Shown here piece after piece: positions 12,276 to 24,865 of a stretch of 64,000 bases of DNA. The notes beneath the pieces are model-generated. The model did not search any database. It saw only the letters and a list, made by a program, of their open reading frames with translations, and was not told where the DNA came from. Position numbers and translations under genes: made by a program. Every line of letters starts with the position of its first letter. Position 1 is the stretch's first letter. The stretch is from contig NW_006495906.1 in assembly GCF_000471905.2 (NCBI RefSeq), positions 3,117,779 through 3,181,778 on the forward strand, written 5' to 3'. Origin of the DNA: Amborella trichopoda. Taxonomy: Eukaryota; Streptophyta; Magnoliopsida; Amborellales; Amborellaceae.

Positions 12276-15200
12276 ATGAGGAGGAATTTCAAAATCTCCA
12301 ACTCCCCATCTCTTAGCTCTGGTGGAACTTTCGCAAAGGCACCCTGCATCGGTAGCACACCTGCTACCACTCATAGCATGCACCCTGTTATTGGAAAGTC
12401 ACTTGTCGGTCGCATCATTGAGGTACACCAGAAGGTTGCCCAGTCCCTTTTTGTAAAGGCAAGCAAGTTGTTGGTACTTCTGTAGGTCGTCGCAAGGCTT
12501 CCCTCCACATTCCTGCACCACCACGAGTCTCTACCCTTAAAGGCTCGGCACATCGAAACGGAGACCCTGAGGTCTCCACCTCTCGCACACACCATAAGGC
12601 TCGTTGGTCATCCACTCGAGGCACACCTCAGGGCAACCCTTAAGTTACCTCAAGTCAACGTCCGGGATTAGGCCTCCTGCACATGTTGTGCATGTTCATC
12701 CCATTGCTTGAGGCATCGCTATTGCTGCACCAACCCAAGCACATGGGAGACAACTCCCTCGTCCTCCCACTCACCACACACTAGCGCACTCTGTAAGGAG
12801 TAGACTTACACATATTCTCTTACAGACACTTTCTCACAGTTCTCGGCCTCTTAAGGCCAGACCACTTGCTCGAGCCCAGGCTGACCCTCAAGTCACCCGC
12901 GATCTTTCTTCAAGGGGCGCACATGCGTCGCTGTCACACACAGGCCCTCGCTCCCAACTTAGTCCCCAACATGAGTCAATCCTTCTCCTACCTGCTCCTC
13001 CTTCTTTAGGCAAGCACCTCCAGCCTTGATATTCGAAGACCAGAATACCATCTTGAACCAATCTTATCATCTGGTCATGTCTCTGGAGCTCATAAGGGGG
13101 CTCGGGGAAAATACTTCATGGGAGATTAAGTTATTCATCCTCCCAGGCCCAGGATGACCTCAGTTCTTGGCCTCCACCCGTTGCTTCACTTGATTGAAGC
13201 AGCTCTTTCTTGCGCAAGAAGAGTTGATCAGTCGCAGTCTCGATCGTAATTTTAGAATGAGGTTAATCAAAACCTCAAAGCTAAACGCGATAGGGGTCTG
13301 CAAATTCTGACTCGAGAAGCAACCAAGACGGTCGTGGCAACCAGCTCTGATGACCCTCTTCACTTGAACCCCTTCTACTCTCTTCAGATCAGAAAACTTG
13401 AAGAAGAAGTCCATGAACCCTACACTGTGGTCAGTATTGAGAAGATGACCCAGCCACTTAGTAGCCACGGTCCCAAGACCATCGTGAACAAGTCCTCACG
13501 CGATCGACATACAAGACTCGGGTCCAGTCAGGGCATGCTGACCCCTTGCTGACTGATCTGCCATGTACGACTCGTCAAGCATGGAAACCCTCAACTGCAG
13601 CTAAGGCTGACTTCCCAGGAGAAACAATAAGCGTAATGGTTGTAAACGAGCCTAGTGACTCTCAGGAAGAGCGCAACTCTTAGGAAGAGCGCATGAGTAA
13701 ATTCGAAGACATGGTGCGTGGAATGATGGAGACAATTGATCGCATTGATGCTGTGTGACACTCGGTTAACTATGAGGTCAACTCCCATCAGTCAGAGGAG
13801 GCACCTCCAAGGCAGCCTCCTCCTCCTGCCTCACAGGACAATTCTGTCCCTCACCTTGTCCCCATAGGTAGACATTGACGCTATGGTAGTCCATAGCTTA
13901 AAGAACTGGCATATTTTGAGTATACAGAGAGCAATGCTTTACTAAAAGCTATATCACTCTTACATTGATCAGGTGTCATTTCCCTCAGACTATAAGTTAG
14001 GGAGGTTTCCCCTGTACAATGGAACCACATCCTCACACCAGCATATCACCCACTTCCAAGCAGCATGTCGAGAGATAGCAACTAATGGGAGACTCCTTCT
14101 CTGTTAGTTTGTTGAAACCCTTGACGACTTGGCTTTCCAGTGGTATGCTCGGCTTCCCCCAAACTCAGTACATACTTGGGAAGAAATGGAGAAACTGTTC
14201 CACCAACGCTTCTATGAGGTCGAGAGAGAGGTCCAAACCATCGAGCTTCTCACCTTAACTCAAGATCCCAATGAGCCTATGGATCAATGCATATCAAGGA
14301 GGAGATATTTAGCCGCTCGCCATCCCAATCCCATGCCTGAGAAGGAAGCAGTTCAAACCTGTGTAAGAAACATGCGACCTGAAATTGCTCTACATGTGGA
14401 GGCCTCCAATCTGACCTATGTCAGAGTTGATCTCTAAGTTAGTCCTCATAGAAAGCTTGTCACACCACCATGGAGGGTAACAACAACAGTCTGCAAACTC
14501 AGGAAACAATTAGGGCAATGGTAGCTCTTGGACCAATACCCAGGGTAGCCAAAAAAAGGAGTGATCAGTGCGGCCGTCACTGTAAGCGACCCAAAGAAGG
14601 CTCCCTCTTAGACTTTGGACCTCTCCAAAGGGGTAAATACAACAAAGACAACGCCTCAGGCAGGCAAACAATAACAGTCGTACAACCGAGTACCCCCACC
14701 TATGAACCTTAATCGAGATGATTATTGGACCAGGCATAAAAACAAAGTCTATCCCATTGAAAAGGAATGGGTCCCTGCACTACTCCGATTGTTACTGGAA
14801 CATAACATGATCGAGCTCCCAGAGACCAAGTTCCCTGATCGAGCCGGACTCGATACCCATGCGAATCACTGTGCTTATCATTGGAAGATAAACCACCCCA
14901 CAGTGGACTACTACACGCTAAAATACCTCATTGAAGCCCTGATCTAGAAGGGTCAAATAAAGCTTGAAGAACTAGAGAAGGCATTTGGGGTAGCAGAAGC
15001 CTCCCACGCAGTAACAGTCCTAGAGGCAGACGAAGTGTCTGATCTCCTTCGCGCCTTGTTCGTTATGATGCTTCAAGAAGGCCTCATCACACCAACATTG
15101 GCAAGGTAGCCTCGACTCCTTGCTTAGGGAACTGAGAACCATTGGTGCCCATACCATCAGATATGGGGCCACAACTTGAGTGAATGCTCCAGTTTCCATG

Positions 15201-15735
15201 ATATAATCACGAAGAAAATACAGGAATGCTAAGAGTCTTGTAGCCTTTCATACAGTGATCCCCAAATCATTACTCCACCACAACGAGAGTACCTCCTGAC
15301 ACAAGACCTGAGTAAAGATGACTCAGATCCTGTCAAACCCTCGACGTTCCAGTCATGGATAGTCCACCACGGGGAGAGCAGACTCAAGTCCTTAAGGAGA
15401 GAAGTAGTTCGTCAAGCTAGTGTCCATAAACCTAGCAAGATGGATCAACCACTGCCGATGAAAGGGCTGCTCGCCGGAGAAATAAGATGGCTCAACCGCC
15501 AGTGGAGTAGGAATTTCTTAAGCCTCTTCCCCCATTGCCAAGTTTACTGAACTTTATACCCGATGCGATCATCCTTCCTGCCTCACCCCATCAAGAGGAG
15601 GTCCCCAACCTATCTTCTTCTCATAATACGTCCAATGAGAGTGACGACGTTAAAAGCACTCCCCAACGGTCTAAGCAAGGGAAAGACTTAAAAACCTCCC
15701 GACACACGTCCAACTCTGGTGATGACGTAAAAAGC
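12276..15735 (+). pseudogene. gag region of element D (broken)
   Basis: The capsid-like core is clear at 14129-14437 (FQWYARLPPNSVHTWEEMEK, then LFHQRFYEVEREVQTIELL), a Retrotrans_gag-type sequence. A Cys/His motif CAYHWKINHPTVDYYTLK lies near 14870-14920 and a second one (WCPYH...GH...EC) near 15140-15200. The C-terminal SDDVKS / SGDDVKS repeat is at 15640-15740. The N-terminal part (12276-13500) is Pro/Arg/His-rich. Closely related to the A1 gag. Many breaks. Confidence 0.82.
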
Positions 15736-17188
15736 TACCCACCTTCAATACTTCCCTAGTGAGCCCATTCACGTCATCACTAAACATCATTCCTAGTGAG
15801 TCTCACCCTCACTCACAAAATGACGAACCATCCCACCATCCAAACACGTTGTAAGTTAGTGGATCACCATCGTCTGCTCACACTTCATACATCATCAATC
15901 CTTCATAGGTAGCCTCGAGCCATTTCCCCAAGTGAGTCAAACCACTACCATACTCACTCTATGGCCTTCATAGACTGCCATTCATCACCATCATGGTCCA
16001 GCTATATGACCTTAAACCATAATGCACATCCTGGCCGCATGACGTTAAACTATTTCGCACAGGTCCCGAAGGCATGACCTTAAATATGCCTTCACAAAAA
16101 ATGATGAAATAATGGGCATGGTGTATACCTTATCGAGGGAACGCCGTGAGTAAAAATGATGGATGGGCATGGTCACGAAACCATGAGTAAAAGAGTTTCA
16201 TGAATAAAAACTGAGCACGGTGAAAACTCGAAAGGGCATCGTGAGCAAAAATGGAAGAAAAAGGGCGGACATGGTTGAAGGGTCATGGGTAAAAGAGCCC
16301 CAAATAAAAAGAAGTTGGTGAAAGCCGTCTGTATGACGCTGCTTCCCAAGTTCAAGCAAAAATCCGCAAAGGACGCTTGAACCAATAAAACAGGTTGATA
16401 CAGCATTCGTCTCAATAGACCGCTTTAGCCCTCACTCAAAAGAATAAAATCCCTGGTTGCATAAAACCAGGAATCCAAAAAAACAGGAGCCTCAAGGAAA
16501 AGATTTTGACAATCTGAATTCAGTTGAAAAAGGACTTGAAAGACAGAAGACTCGCCAAAATGGCAAGACAAGTCTCATGAGGAAGAACATTATTCTCACG
16601 AGATTGCAAACACACTCTAAGAATAAACACTACAAAGGCAAGAAACTGACAAAGAAAGGGGACAACCTGCCAGAGACTTCAACTCGTCGAGCCGACAGGC
16701 ACAGACCTTCGGGACCGACTAACAAAACTGCCCCCGACTGGACTCAGTAGATGAGACCCAAAGTGGTACTATGAATGTCAAAAGCAAACGTGGTGTAGTA
16801 GCAAACAACGCCTACCAAAGAAAACCAACAAACTCAGACCAAATGGGAACAATGCCCTTCAACGTGGCACTCAATTGCCCGACGGGCCTGATTCTGACTG
16901 ACGAGGTCCATACAAAATCCTCATATGGATAATCACAAACAATCCGCACGAGGTTGAGGACTTCGACAAGATCCCTTAAAAAGTTCTCTTCTCCCTCTAA
17001 AGTCTCCACAGACGCACCCGTGAACAATGAATCCCTATGTCTAAGGGGCCTAGTTACACCATTACGTGAATCTCTTTGACGTTCATGTGGTCCTATGGCT
17101 TGGAAGAAAAACAGTAAAAGCCGAAAGAAAAGCTTCGAAATATTGTCCTTCTCGCTTCTCTTGAAGCACAACATTCAGTGGGGCAAGC
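15736..17188 (+). other. 3' internal non-coding region of element D
   Basis: Homologous to 54580-56110 of A1. It holds TCCCTAGTGAGCC / TTCCTAGTGAGTCTC motifs resembling the complement of the primer-binding site, a few CATGACCTTAAAC units (15990-16090), and the conserved GGTGAAAACTCGAAAGGGCA motif (near 16220). Before the LTR is a purine-rich tract (GTGGGGCAAG, 17178-17188) that is a plausible polypurine tract. No gene is seen. Confidence 0.7.
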
Positions 17189-18508
17189 TGTTTGAACGTA
17201 TTTTTCAGCACCTTGATCCCTGATTAAGAATAATAAGCAAGAAGCAGGTCAATAAAGCCTACAAAATAGTGGAAATTCCCAACAGACTCATAATGGCCCC
17301 ATAATTGGTCCAGATCTTCATCACCACTTCAAAAGATCACTTGCCAAGTTTCATCACAATCAGACATGTCTAAGGTAGTGAACACAAAGAAACAATTTCT
17401 GTGAAATCGGTCTCTAGCACCACGTAATAGACCCTGTAACTAGAGCCAAAATTTTGGTATGTCAATTAGCTGTGGGACCATCACCATTAGATCCAGCATG
17501 GTTGAAAACCCCTATGGATCAATTTTTTGCTTAATCGGGCACCCAACGACAAAGTTATGAGTAAAGTATCGAAAATGGGTAAGCCACACACTATTCCCAT
17601 GTGGCCTCACTCCATCAAAACACCATTAAAGGTGGTTGTTTTTACAATCACGGGCAATCACTTTTGGGGCCTATAACTCACTCGTTCCAAGTCGAATCTC
17701 TCCCAAATATGGTGAGCATGTTCGTTTCATCAAGACGAGCAATTTGACATGCGGTACGCCTCGTAACGACGCCCGAGTAAAGAGAAAAACTAAATGAAAG
17801 TCGCTGATCCGTGAAGAAAGTAGCAAAAATTTCAGCAGCATGATGCCTCATTCGAGCAGCCAGATCAGAACGCTTGCATACCCCATCGGTACGAAACCAA
17901 TTGCATTATGTGGGTGACGTCCGAGGCCATCTCTGGTCTGAACCCCGCGTACAATGAACGGTTGGATTTCACACACAAAGGCGTCAAAGCTGTTGTAAAT
18001 TCTAGCCACCAGATTTCAAGATTCCAGTAAAAAACTCAAGACGACAAAATCTTCATCCGGACATGAAATTGAGTTACGTTTATTGCAACGTGATCGTGAC
18101 GGCATGCTCAGTGTGATTTAGTTAAGAAATCACGAAGAAACATCAAGAAACGAGCACACAATCGATCCAAAGTTTTCAAGATTCATCCAAGCTCCAAGTC
18201 TCGCGATCGTAGCTTAAAAGCACGATCCATGGCTCGAAGTTGGTATCAAACGATCCCCATATCGAGCCCTACAAGAAAGAAATAATCTTTCAATCAAACG
18301 GGCATCAGAACAACCCCAGGTTAGCCATGGAAGAACATGCAAGATCTCGAGCAGCAGTAGGGACTGTTTTGAAATTCCACACATTGTTAGGCTAGGGCAA
18401 AACAGTCCTTTTACACTCATTTTTAGAATTGCTTTAAATTCAATTCAATTGTAATTATCTTCAATTTTAGGTACTTTTTGGCCATCCACCCATGTTTCGG
18501 CCCAATTC

Positions 18509-18517
18509 TACATAAAC
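18509..18517 (+). promoter_or_regulatory. LTR TATA-like box of element D (TACATAAAC)
   Basis: Aligned with TATATAAA in A1 (40500-40507), about 1.32 kb from the LTR start. Confidence 0.5.
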
Positions 18518-18559
18518 AAGAATTGCGTCATTGTAAAAAGGACGGATTCATTCTTGGAT

Positions 18560-18690
18560 CAATTAATAGAAATTTCTATTTCTCTATTTCTCTATTTCTC
18601 TATTTCTCTCTTCTCATCTCCATCTCTTTCTTCTTCCCATCTCTATTCTTTCTCTCTCTTCTTTTCATCTCTATCTCTTTCTCCCATCAC
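18560..18690. repeat. CT-rich low-complexity tract
   Basis: Runs of TTTCTCTA and TCTCTCTTC just downstream of the LTR TATA box. Open frames here are only Ser/Phe/Leu-rich translations of the repeat. Confidence 0.85.
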
Positions 18691-19260
18691 AACTGGCGTA
18701 AGCCTAGCGTCGGTTAGATCTTCTCTCTCCTCTTTCTCTTTTATTTCTAGTGCTGGGTGGGGTTTTCTCTCTCCTCCTCTTCTTTCATTCCCAGCATTGG
18801 GTGGGGTTCTCTCTGATTTTCCTTCATCCCAACACCAGGTAAATTTCTCTCTCTTCTCTTCTAATGCAATCGGTGAATCCTAACACCAGTTGGATTTCTC
18901 TCCCCTCTCTTGTCACAGTCGGTGACACCTAGCATCGGTTGAATTTCTCGCTCCTCTCTTGTCACAGTCGGTGAAGCCGAACACCAGTTGGATTTCTTTC
19001 TCTTCTATTGCTGTCGGCGAAGACTAGCGCCAACTCGATTTCTCTTCCTTACTTCTCTCCCATCACAACCGGTGCAAGCATAGCGCCGGTTAGTTCTCTT
19101 CCTCTCTTCTCATCTGACATAGTCGGCAAAGCCTAGTGCCGACTGCTTCCTCTCTCTCCCTTCTTCTAACACAGTTGGCGAGGCCTAACACCGATTGTTT
19201 TCTCTCTTCTCTTCTGAAACAGTCGATAATGTCTAGCACCGACTGCATCTTCCTTCTCTC
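18690..19260 (+). repeat. Hairpin-repeat array in the element D LTR
   Basis: About nine units of 50-65 bases, each with a half-dyad such as AGTCGGTGA...CCGACT separated by CT-rich spacers (for example GTCGGCAAAGCCTAGTGCCGAC near 19110-19145). The arms can pair around a 10-12 base loop. The same array is in both A1 LTRs. Confidence 0.75.
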
Positions 19261-20399
19261 TCTCTTTATTCTCTCATCTCTACTCCCTCCTTCTATAAGT
19301 TCCCTTCTTCTCTTATCTCATTCTTTCCCCCATAACCACCACTCTGCTATCCTTTTATTTGACTAAGAGGGATTGACGTTAGCCTCTCATGGAAGTCCTA
19401 TTGTCGGGCCGTAATGTTGTTATGCCAGAATTACTTGGCCCGCTTTATTGCCACGACGGACTAACCATCGTGCTTAGCCAGTCGGTATTGGTGATGATGT
19501 TTAGTAGTGATCCCATGAGCCGGTCTTAGTACGGAGCCCATTTTGTTACCACGTTGGACCAATTACTCACCAGCTTGATCCTCTCGCTCAGTTGAACTCT
19601 TCTCTCCCCCGTCTTTCTTATCTTATTCTTTTTGAATACACATGCTTGTGTACGTTCATCAAAGAGGAAAGGGGAGGTCTGACCCATCTGTCTTACAACC
19701 TTTGCTATATATGTATGTGATTGCAGAAAATAAGAAGAATACGAGCCAAGGGAGGCGATTTCGATCTAGTTTCATTACTGAGGGGCTTTTTTCGTGACTT
19801 AAGAGGGCGCTCACGAGAGCTAGCTCGAGTAAGTTTCGAACCCACCTTTAAAATTCCTCTCTCACCGGTTGATAACACCTGCGCCGGTTCTTGAATGAGG
19901 TTCCCGAGAAAGCGATCTCATAAACATCCCGGATCTTCCCTCAAAACCTGAGACGAGTGACGCCCGATCATCCATGATCTGGAGGGTAAGATCGAGGCAC
20001 TTAACCAGCGTGCCCATCCACCGATTCAAACCCAATGATAGAATTGGTCAATCACTCCCCTATCTCAAAAATGATTGTAAGCATAACAGCGACACCTTCA
20101 AGTCCCGGTGTAAAAAAACAGATAGACGTCAGGTGGCCACCCAACCACCCTACTTGTTCAATCCCCAACACATCTCTCTCAAGTCCCATAAGGGACACCT
20201 CTTGCAATTTACCTTCGAAAATTCAAAACATGATAAAATTGATAATATTGAAAAAGAATTTTTAAAAACCAAAAACACTCAAGATAGCCCAATAACGATA
20301 TAAAATACCCAAGATGACTAATTAGACGACCAAGATGAAGATTAAGAGAGCCAAGATTCTGACGAAATCCCTCAACTTAAGGAACACACTTCCCATGTT

Positions 20400-21910
20400 G
20401 AGCAATTCAAAAAGAGGTTCGATGGTGACCCAACAGTTGGCATCGAACAAACGATCGACGTAAACCTAGGAACTGAGAAGGACAGAAGGTTAACCAAGAT
20501 TGGAACCTCCCTATCTCCTGAGGAGAGGGAAAATATGATTTCCTTTCTCAAGGAATATCATGATGTCTTTGCCTGGTCATATGATGATATGACAAGGCTA
20601 GATCCTACATTGGTGCAACATCACCTAATATTCAACGAAGGGGCAAAGCTTGTAAGGAAGAAACTCCGATGTCAAAAGACCCACCTTAAGCTCAAAATTA
20701 AGGAAGAAATCGATAAACTGCTCAAGGTGAAGTTCATTACCCCTATCGATTACTCAAAATGGTTGGCCAACATAGTGGTCATACCCAAGAAAGACTGGAG
20801 GATCCGAGTTTGTGTTGACTATTGAGACCTCAATAAGGCATGCCCAAAGGACAATTTTCCATTACCAAACATAGATGCCTTGGTCGACAATACTGTAGGG
20901 CATGAGATGTTGTCATTCATGGATGGCTTCAAAGGTTACAACCAAATGCTCATGGCAGAAGAAGACTAAATCAAGACTTCATTCATAATGTAATGGGGAA
21001 CCTACTACTACCGTGTCATGCCCTTTGGCCTAAAAAATTCTGGGGCAACTTATCAATGGGTAATGGCTAGCATCTTCTACGACTTAATGCACACCATCAT
21101 GGAAGACTATGTGGATGACCTTCTGGTCAAGTCGAAGGCCAACTTTGATCATCTCACCAACCTGAGAATCATTTTCAAAAGACTTCGGAAACATCAACTC
21201 AAACTCAATCCATAGAAATGTGCCTTTGGAGTTGAATCCAGCAAATTACTCGGATTGATAGTAAGTCAAAGGGGCATTGGGGTGGACCCATCCAAAATAC
21301 GAGCCATCACTAAATTACCCCTCCCCAGAACATCAAAGAAATCTGTGGGGTTTAAGGTCGAATACAAGCCATAAGGTGTTGTATTTCACAACTGGCAGAC
21401 AAGTGAGCACCGCTCAATAGGCTCCTTAAGAAAGATACCCCATTCATATGGGACAATGAATGTCAAGAGGCATTCGACCAAATCAAGGAGTACCTCATGA
21501 AACCTCCCATCCTTAGTCCTCCTGGTCCGGATAAACCCGTACTCCTATACATGTTAGTGAAAGGCAAAACCATGGGGGCAATGTTAGGACAAGTCGACGA
21601 CCATGGAACAGAACAAACGATATACTACATTAGCAAAACCATGGCCGACTATGAGACAAGATGCATAGATGTGGAGAAGCATTGCTTAACACTTGTGTGG
21701 TCTATGTAGAAATTAATTGACTATGTCTTATCTCATACAGTCAATCCCATTTCAAGAATTGACCCACTCAAGTACCTATTGGAGAGGCCTGTCCTTAACG
21801 GACATTTGGAAAGTGGAGAATATTATTAAGCGAGTTCATGATCGAATATGTTACTAAAAAATCGATCAAAGGACAAGCCATTGCTGACCACTTAGCCGAA
21901 CACGCACTAC
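20400..21910 (+). pseudogene. Reverse transcriptase and RNase H of element E (broken)
   Basis: The pre-RT segment shows EEREN...FLKEYHDVFAWSYDDM. Reverse transcriptase motifs are FITPIDYSKWLANIVVIPKK (20720-20790), FMDGFKGYNQ, MPFGLKNSGATYQ (21018-21056) and the catalytic YVDDLLVKS (near 21109-21135). The RNase H part follows (KPPILSPPGPDKPVLLYM, 21500-21560, and YISKTMADYETR, 21620-21665) and ends near 21910. These are close matches to the Ogre/Tat consensus as I know it. Several breaks. Confidence 0.9.
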
Positions 21911-22382
21911 CAGATACTCACTTTATTTCTTTCTTGCATTGTGTGTTTGCTTGCTTGTCACTTTAATTTTGATTGCGTGCTTCTTTCACACTCCAGCACA
22001 GACCTGACCGGGATTGCTAAGGAATCCAGCAAACAAATATTTTGAAAACCCCCAAAATCTGCATTAACCGTGTGAGGGGAACCTAGCTTTGAGAGTTGAG
22101 GCAGTTGGGATTCTCGTAACTTTAACTGTGAGCTCTCCTCCGTAATCCTTTGCCTCAAAGAAACTTTGCCTATAATAGGACCAGGTGAACATCCTATAAT
22201 AGGAGGCCAGGACCTATGTGGTTACCTATATCAGCCTAACCTCATTTCAAAAGCTAGGAACCCACTCTCAAGCCAAGCCTACCTATAATCTCGGTCAAAT
22301 GTTTTCATGTGTTGTGCTTGCTTATTTATGTTGGTTAATCTTTGATCTCAGTTCGGACCCGCTTTTGGTCCGAGCTGAACCT
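21911..22382. other. Unassigned stretch between RNase H and the 159-base repeats
   Basis: No protein motif or known repeat recognised. It separates the RNase H part from the second RNase H part of element E. It includes a short direct repeat of CCTATAATAGGA near 22165-22205. Confidence 0.4.
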
Positions 22383-22990
22383 CTGGGTCCAAGTCTAGGC
22401 TTGTACCCAGCTTAGCCTAGGTCGAACTAGGTTTCGCCTTGGTCCGACCTTAGGCCCCCTCTTGGTCCAAGCCGAACGCTTGTTCCTAAACTAAACTTGA
22501 TCTAATTTATGTCCACACTTGGTCTTATCATCAAAACTCTCTGGGTCCAAGTTCTGGCTTATTCCCAGCCTAGCCCAAGTTCGAACCAGGTTCACACCCA
22601 GGTCAGAACCTAGGCCCCCTTTCGATCCTAGCCAAGGGCTCGTGCCTTGCTCAACATTGATCTAGTCCTGGGTTCACACCTGGTTTGATCATCAAACTGT
22701 CTAGGTCCAAGCTTAGGCTTGCAACCAGCGCAGTCCAGCTTCGAACTAGGCTCACACCTAGGTTCAAACCTAGACACACTCTTAGTCTGAGCCGAGACTC
22801 GTACCCATCTAGTTTAGATTTCGATCTAGGTTTTAGCATAGGTCTAAGCTTAGAGTTTCCTCTAGAGATACGCTAGGCTTACCCTAGTTCAGGGTCTGAA
22901 CTCAAACCCATTGAGTCTAACAAGTTTCTTCAAGTCTAGTCGTAGCCTAGGTCTTAGATAAGGTTTTGCCCCTAGAGTCAGGCTAGGTCT
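22383..22990. repeat. Tandem repeat, about 159-base unit, nearly four copies
   Basis: The unit start CTGGGTCCAAG recurs at 22383, 22541 and 22701 (spacing 158 and 160), with a more diverged fourth unit from about 22860. Units share GGCTTGTACCCAGC, GAACTAGGTT and ACCTAGGCCCCCT-like words. The repeat lies inside the pol region of element E, between the RNase H and second RNase H blocks. Confidence 0.85.
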
Positions 22991-23179
22991 TCCCTACGTC
23001 ATCGAGTCTTGCTCTTACCTAAGTTTAGATTAGAAGCAATCACCATGTCAGTCACTCAAGGCGACTATGATGATCACTCCACGGCCGACACTAAGCCTAA
23101 CTTGCCCAAACCTAGAGACCAGTATGTCTCGATCCCTTGGGATTATCGATAGAACTATGAGAATGAAAATCCAGGAAAT

Positions 23180-24730
23180 ATGAGTGATTAGTGACTTCTT
23201 ACTAGTCATAAACCAAGTTCAAGGGATTTGGAAGGTGAAAGAAGAAAAGCTCAAACCCTATCAAGAAAAGGTGGAAAAGATGATCCCATATTTTAAGAAT
23301 ATCACCTTTCAGCAAGCAACTAGGGAAAATAATCAGTTCATCAACATCCTTGCAACCCTTGCTTCAATGGTTGATATTCTTCCAGAAATCACCATGCTGC
23401 CATTCTATATTAGGAATAAACACGATCCTTCCCCACCAAGGATCGAAGAAGAAATAGAGCAAGAAAATGAGAACGATGGGGAAGTGTCTGTTGTGGCTTC
23501 AGAAGTGCTAGTTAAAGCAAAACCATGGTTCCACGATGTTTTGTCCCTGTTGAAAGATGGGTCATACCCTGAAGGAGCCACCAAAAAGGATAATGAAGCC
23601 TTTTCAAAGGTTTTCTATGGGATTCTTAGTAAGAGGTGATCTTCTGATCATGAAATCTTTCGATGGCATCATTCTACAGTGTCTCAATCAGCCAAAAATT
23701 GACCAAGTACTGACTGAATTACACAATGAAGGAGGTCATTCTGGGGCAGTCGCCTTAGCTCATAAAATCAAGGCCCAAGGCTATTACTGGACCACCGTGG
23801 CTGAAGATTGTTGGAAGTTCGTTAAGAGGTGTCCCAAATGTCAACTTTATGAAGACCTTATTCATGCACCATCCGTACCACTCAATTCAACACCGCCCAT
23901 ATGGCCCTTTGCCATGTGGGGTCTTGATATCATCGGAATGATCTCACCAAAAGCCTCAAACGGCCACCGTTTCATATTAACGGCTACAAAGGACTTCACA
24001 AAATGGGTAGAGGCCGCATCATTTGTCAAAATTGAAGGACAACATGTTGCCCATTTCATAAAGAATAGCATTGTATTCGGATTCGGTGTTCCTAAGTCAA
24101 TCATTACTGACAATGGATCCAACTTCAAAAAAGAAAAGGGTCACTAGGGTGTGAAAAACGTTCGAGATAACACAAAAATTCTCCACACCTTACTACCCTC
24201 AAGGAAATGGACAAGCAGAGGCCACGGATAAAGGACTTCTCAGGGTTATAGACAAACTAATAGAAGGTGGCCGAGATTGGCACGAAAATCTAAATGACGT
24301 GCTAAGGGCGTACTGGACAACTGAGAAGACTCTTACTGGCATGACCCCATACTCATTGGTGTATGGTATGGAAGCAGTGCTACCCATTGAAATTGAGATG
24401 CCATCTCTCCGAGTGCTTATTCACAAAAATGCAGATGAGGAACAAAAGATCGAAGCACGAATCACTGCCCGCGTTGCTTTGGATGAAAGACGTCTAAAAG
24501 CAATAAAAAATATCGTTTTTTACCATGTAGAATCGAGAGGGAAATCCAAAGAATAGTTGTTCCTCCATAGTTAGAGAAGGGGACATGGTACTCAAGAAAA
24601 TCTTCCACACTTCTACAAATCCACACCCTTTAGGAAAGTTCAAACCTAATTGAGAGGGGCCATTCGTGGTTACCGAGTGCACGCAGACAATTCTTACAAG
24701 ATAAAAAATCCGGAGGGGTCCCATTAATGC
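23180..24730 (+). pseudogene. Second RNase H end and integrase of element E (broken)
   Basis: The first part (23184-23400) shows SDFLLVINQVQGIWKVK and the ATLASMV end of the extra RNase H typical of Tat elements. The integrase follows. It has a zinc-binding motif with HNEGGHSG (His pair) and KRCPKCQ (Cys pair) at 23730-23840, and the catalytic core with GLDIIGM (first Asp, near 23920-23940) and ITDNGSNF (second Asp, 24100-24130). A YSLVYGMEAVLP motif (24350-24385) is where the C-terminal part begins. Integrase inserts the element DNA into the host chromosome. Several breaks. Confidence 0.88.
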
Positions 24731-24764
24731 GATGTATCAGAGAAAATATTACTCATAATGGGCT

Positions 24765-24865
24765 AAAAAACGTGGTGAAAACCTGAAAAGGCATCACCAG
24801 GAAAAATAAATAAATAAATAATTGGGCGTGGTGAAAACCTGAAAAGGCATCATGGGTAAAAAGAA
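24765..24865 (+). repeat. Conserved GGTGAAAACCTGAAAAGGCA motif, two copies
   Basis: Two copies about 55 bases apart follow the integrase end. Related copies (GGTGAAAACYCGAAAGGGCA) lie before the 3' LTRs of D (near 16220) and A1 (near 55085) and, inverted, in H (38641-38672). From memory, this motif is common downstream of integrase in Tat elements. Confidence 0.7.

Larger units (their letters stand above)
12240..20007 (+). mobile_element. Element D: Tat/Ogre-type LTR retrotransposon, gag plus 3' end only (broken)
   Basis: Plus-strand leader and gag begin directly at the edge of element C, matching A1 from about 42672 on. The 3' internal region (15736-17188) and 3' LTR (17189-20007) follow. 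No pol and no antisense PMD gene are recognisable, so this copy is a shortened derivative as well as a decayed one. Its 5' LTR must lie left of element C, off the window. It is inserted in element E, whose pre-RT region resumes at 20008; the first five flanking bases are GCGTG, whose partner is off the window. Confidence 0.82.
17189..20007 (+). repeat. 3' LTR of element D
   Basis: Starts TGTTTGAACGTATTTTTCAG and ends GGCACTTAACCA. About 2.8 kb, with a TATA-like box, a CT-rich tract and a hairpin-repeat array. The sequence after the end is not a primer-binding site, as expected for a 3' LTR. Confidence 0.88.
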
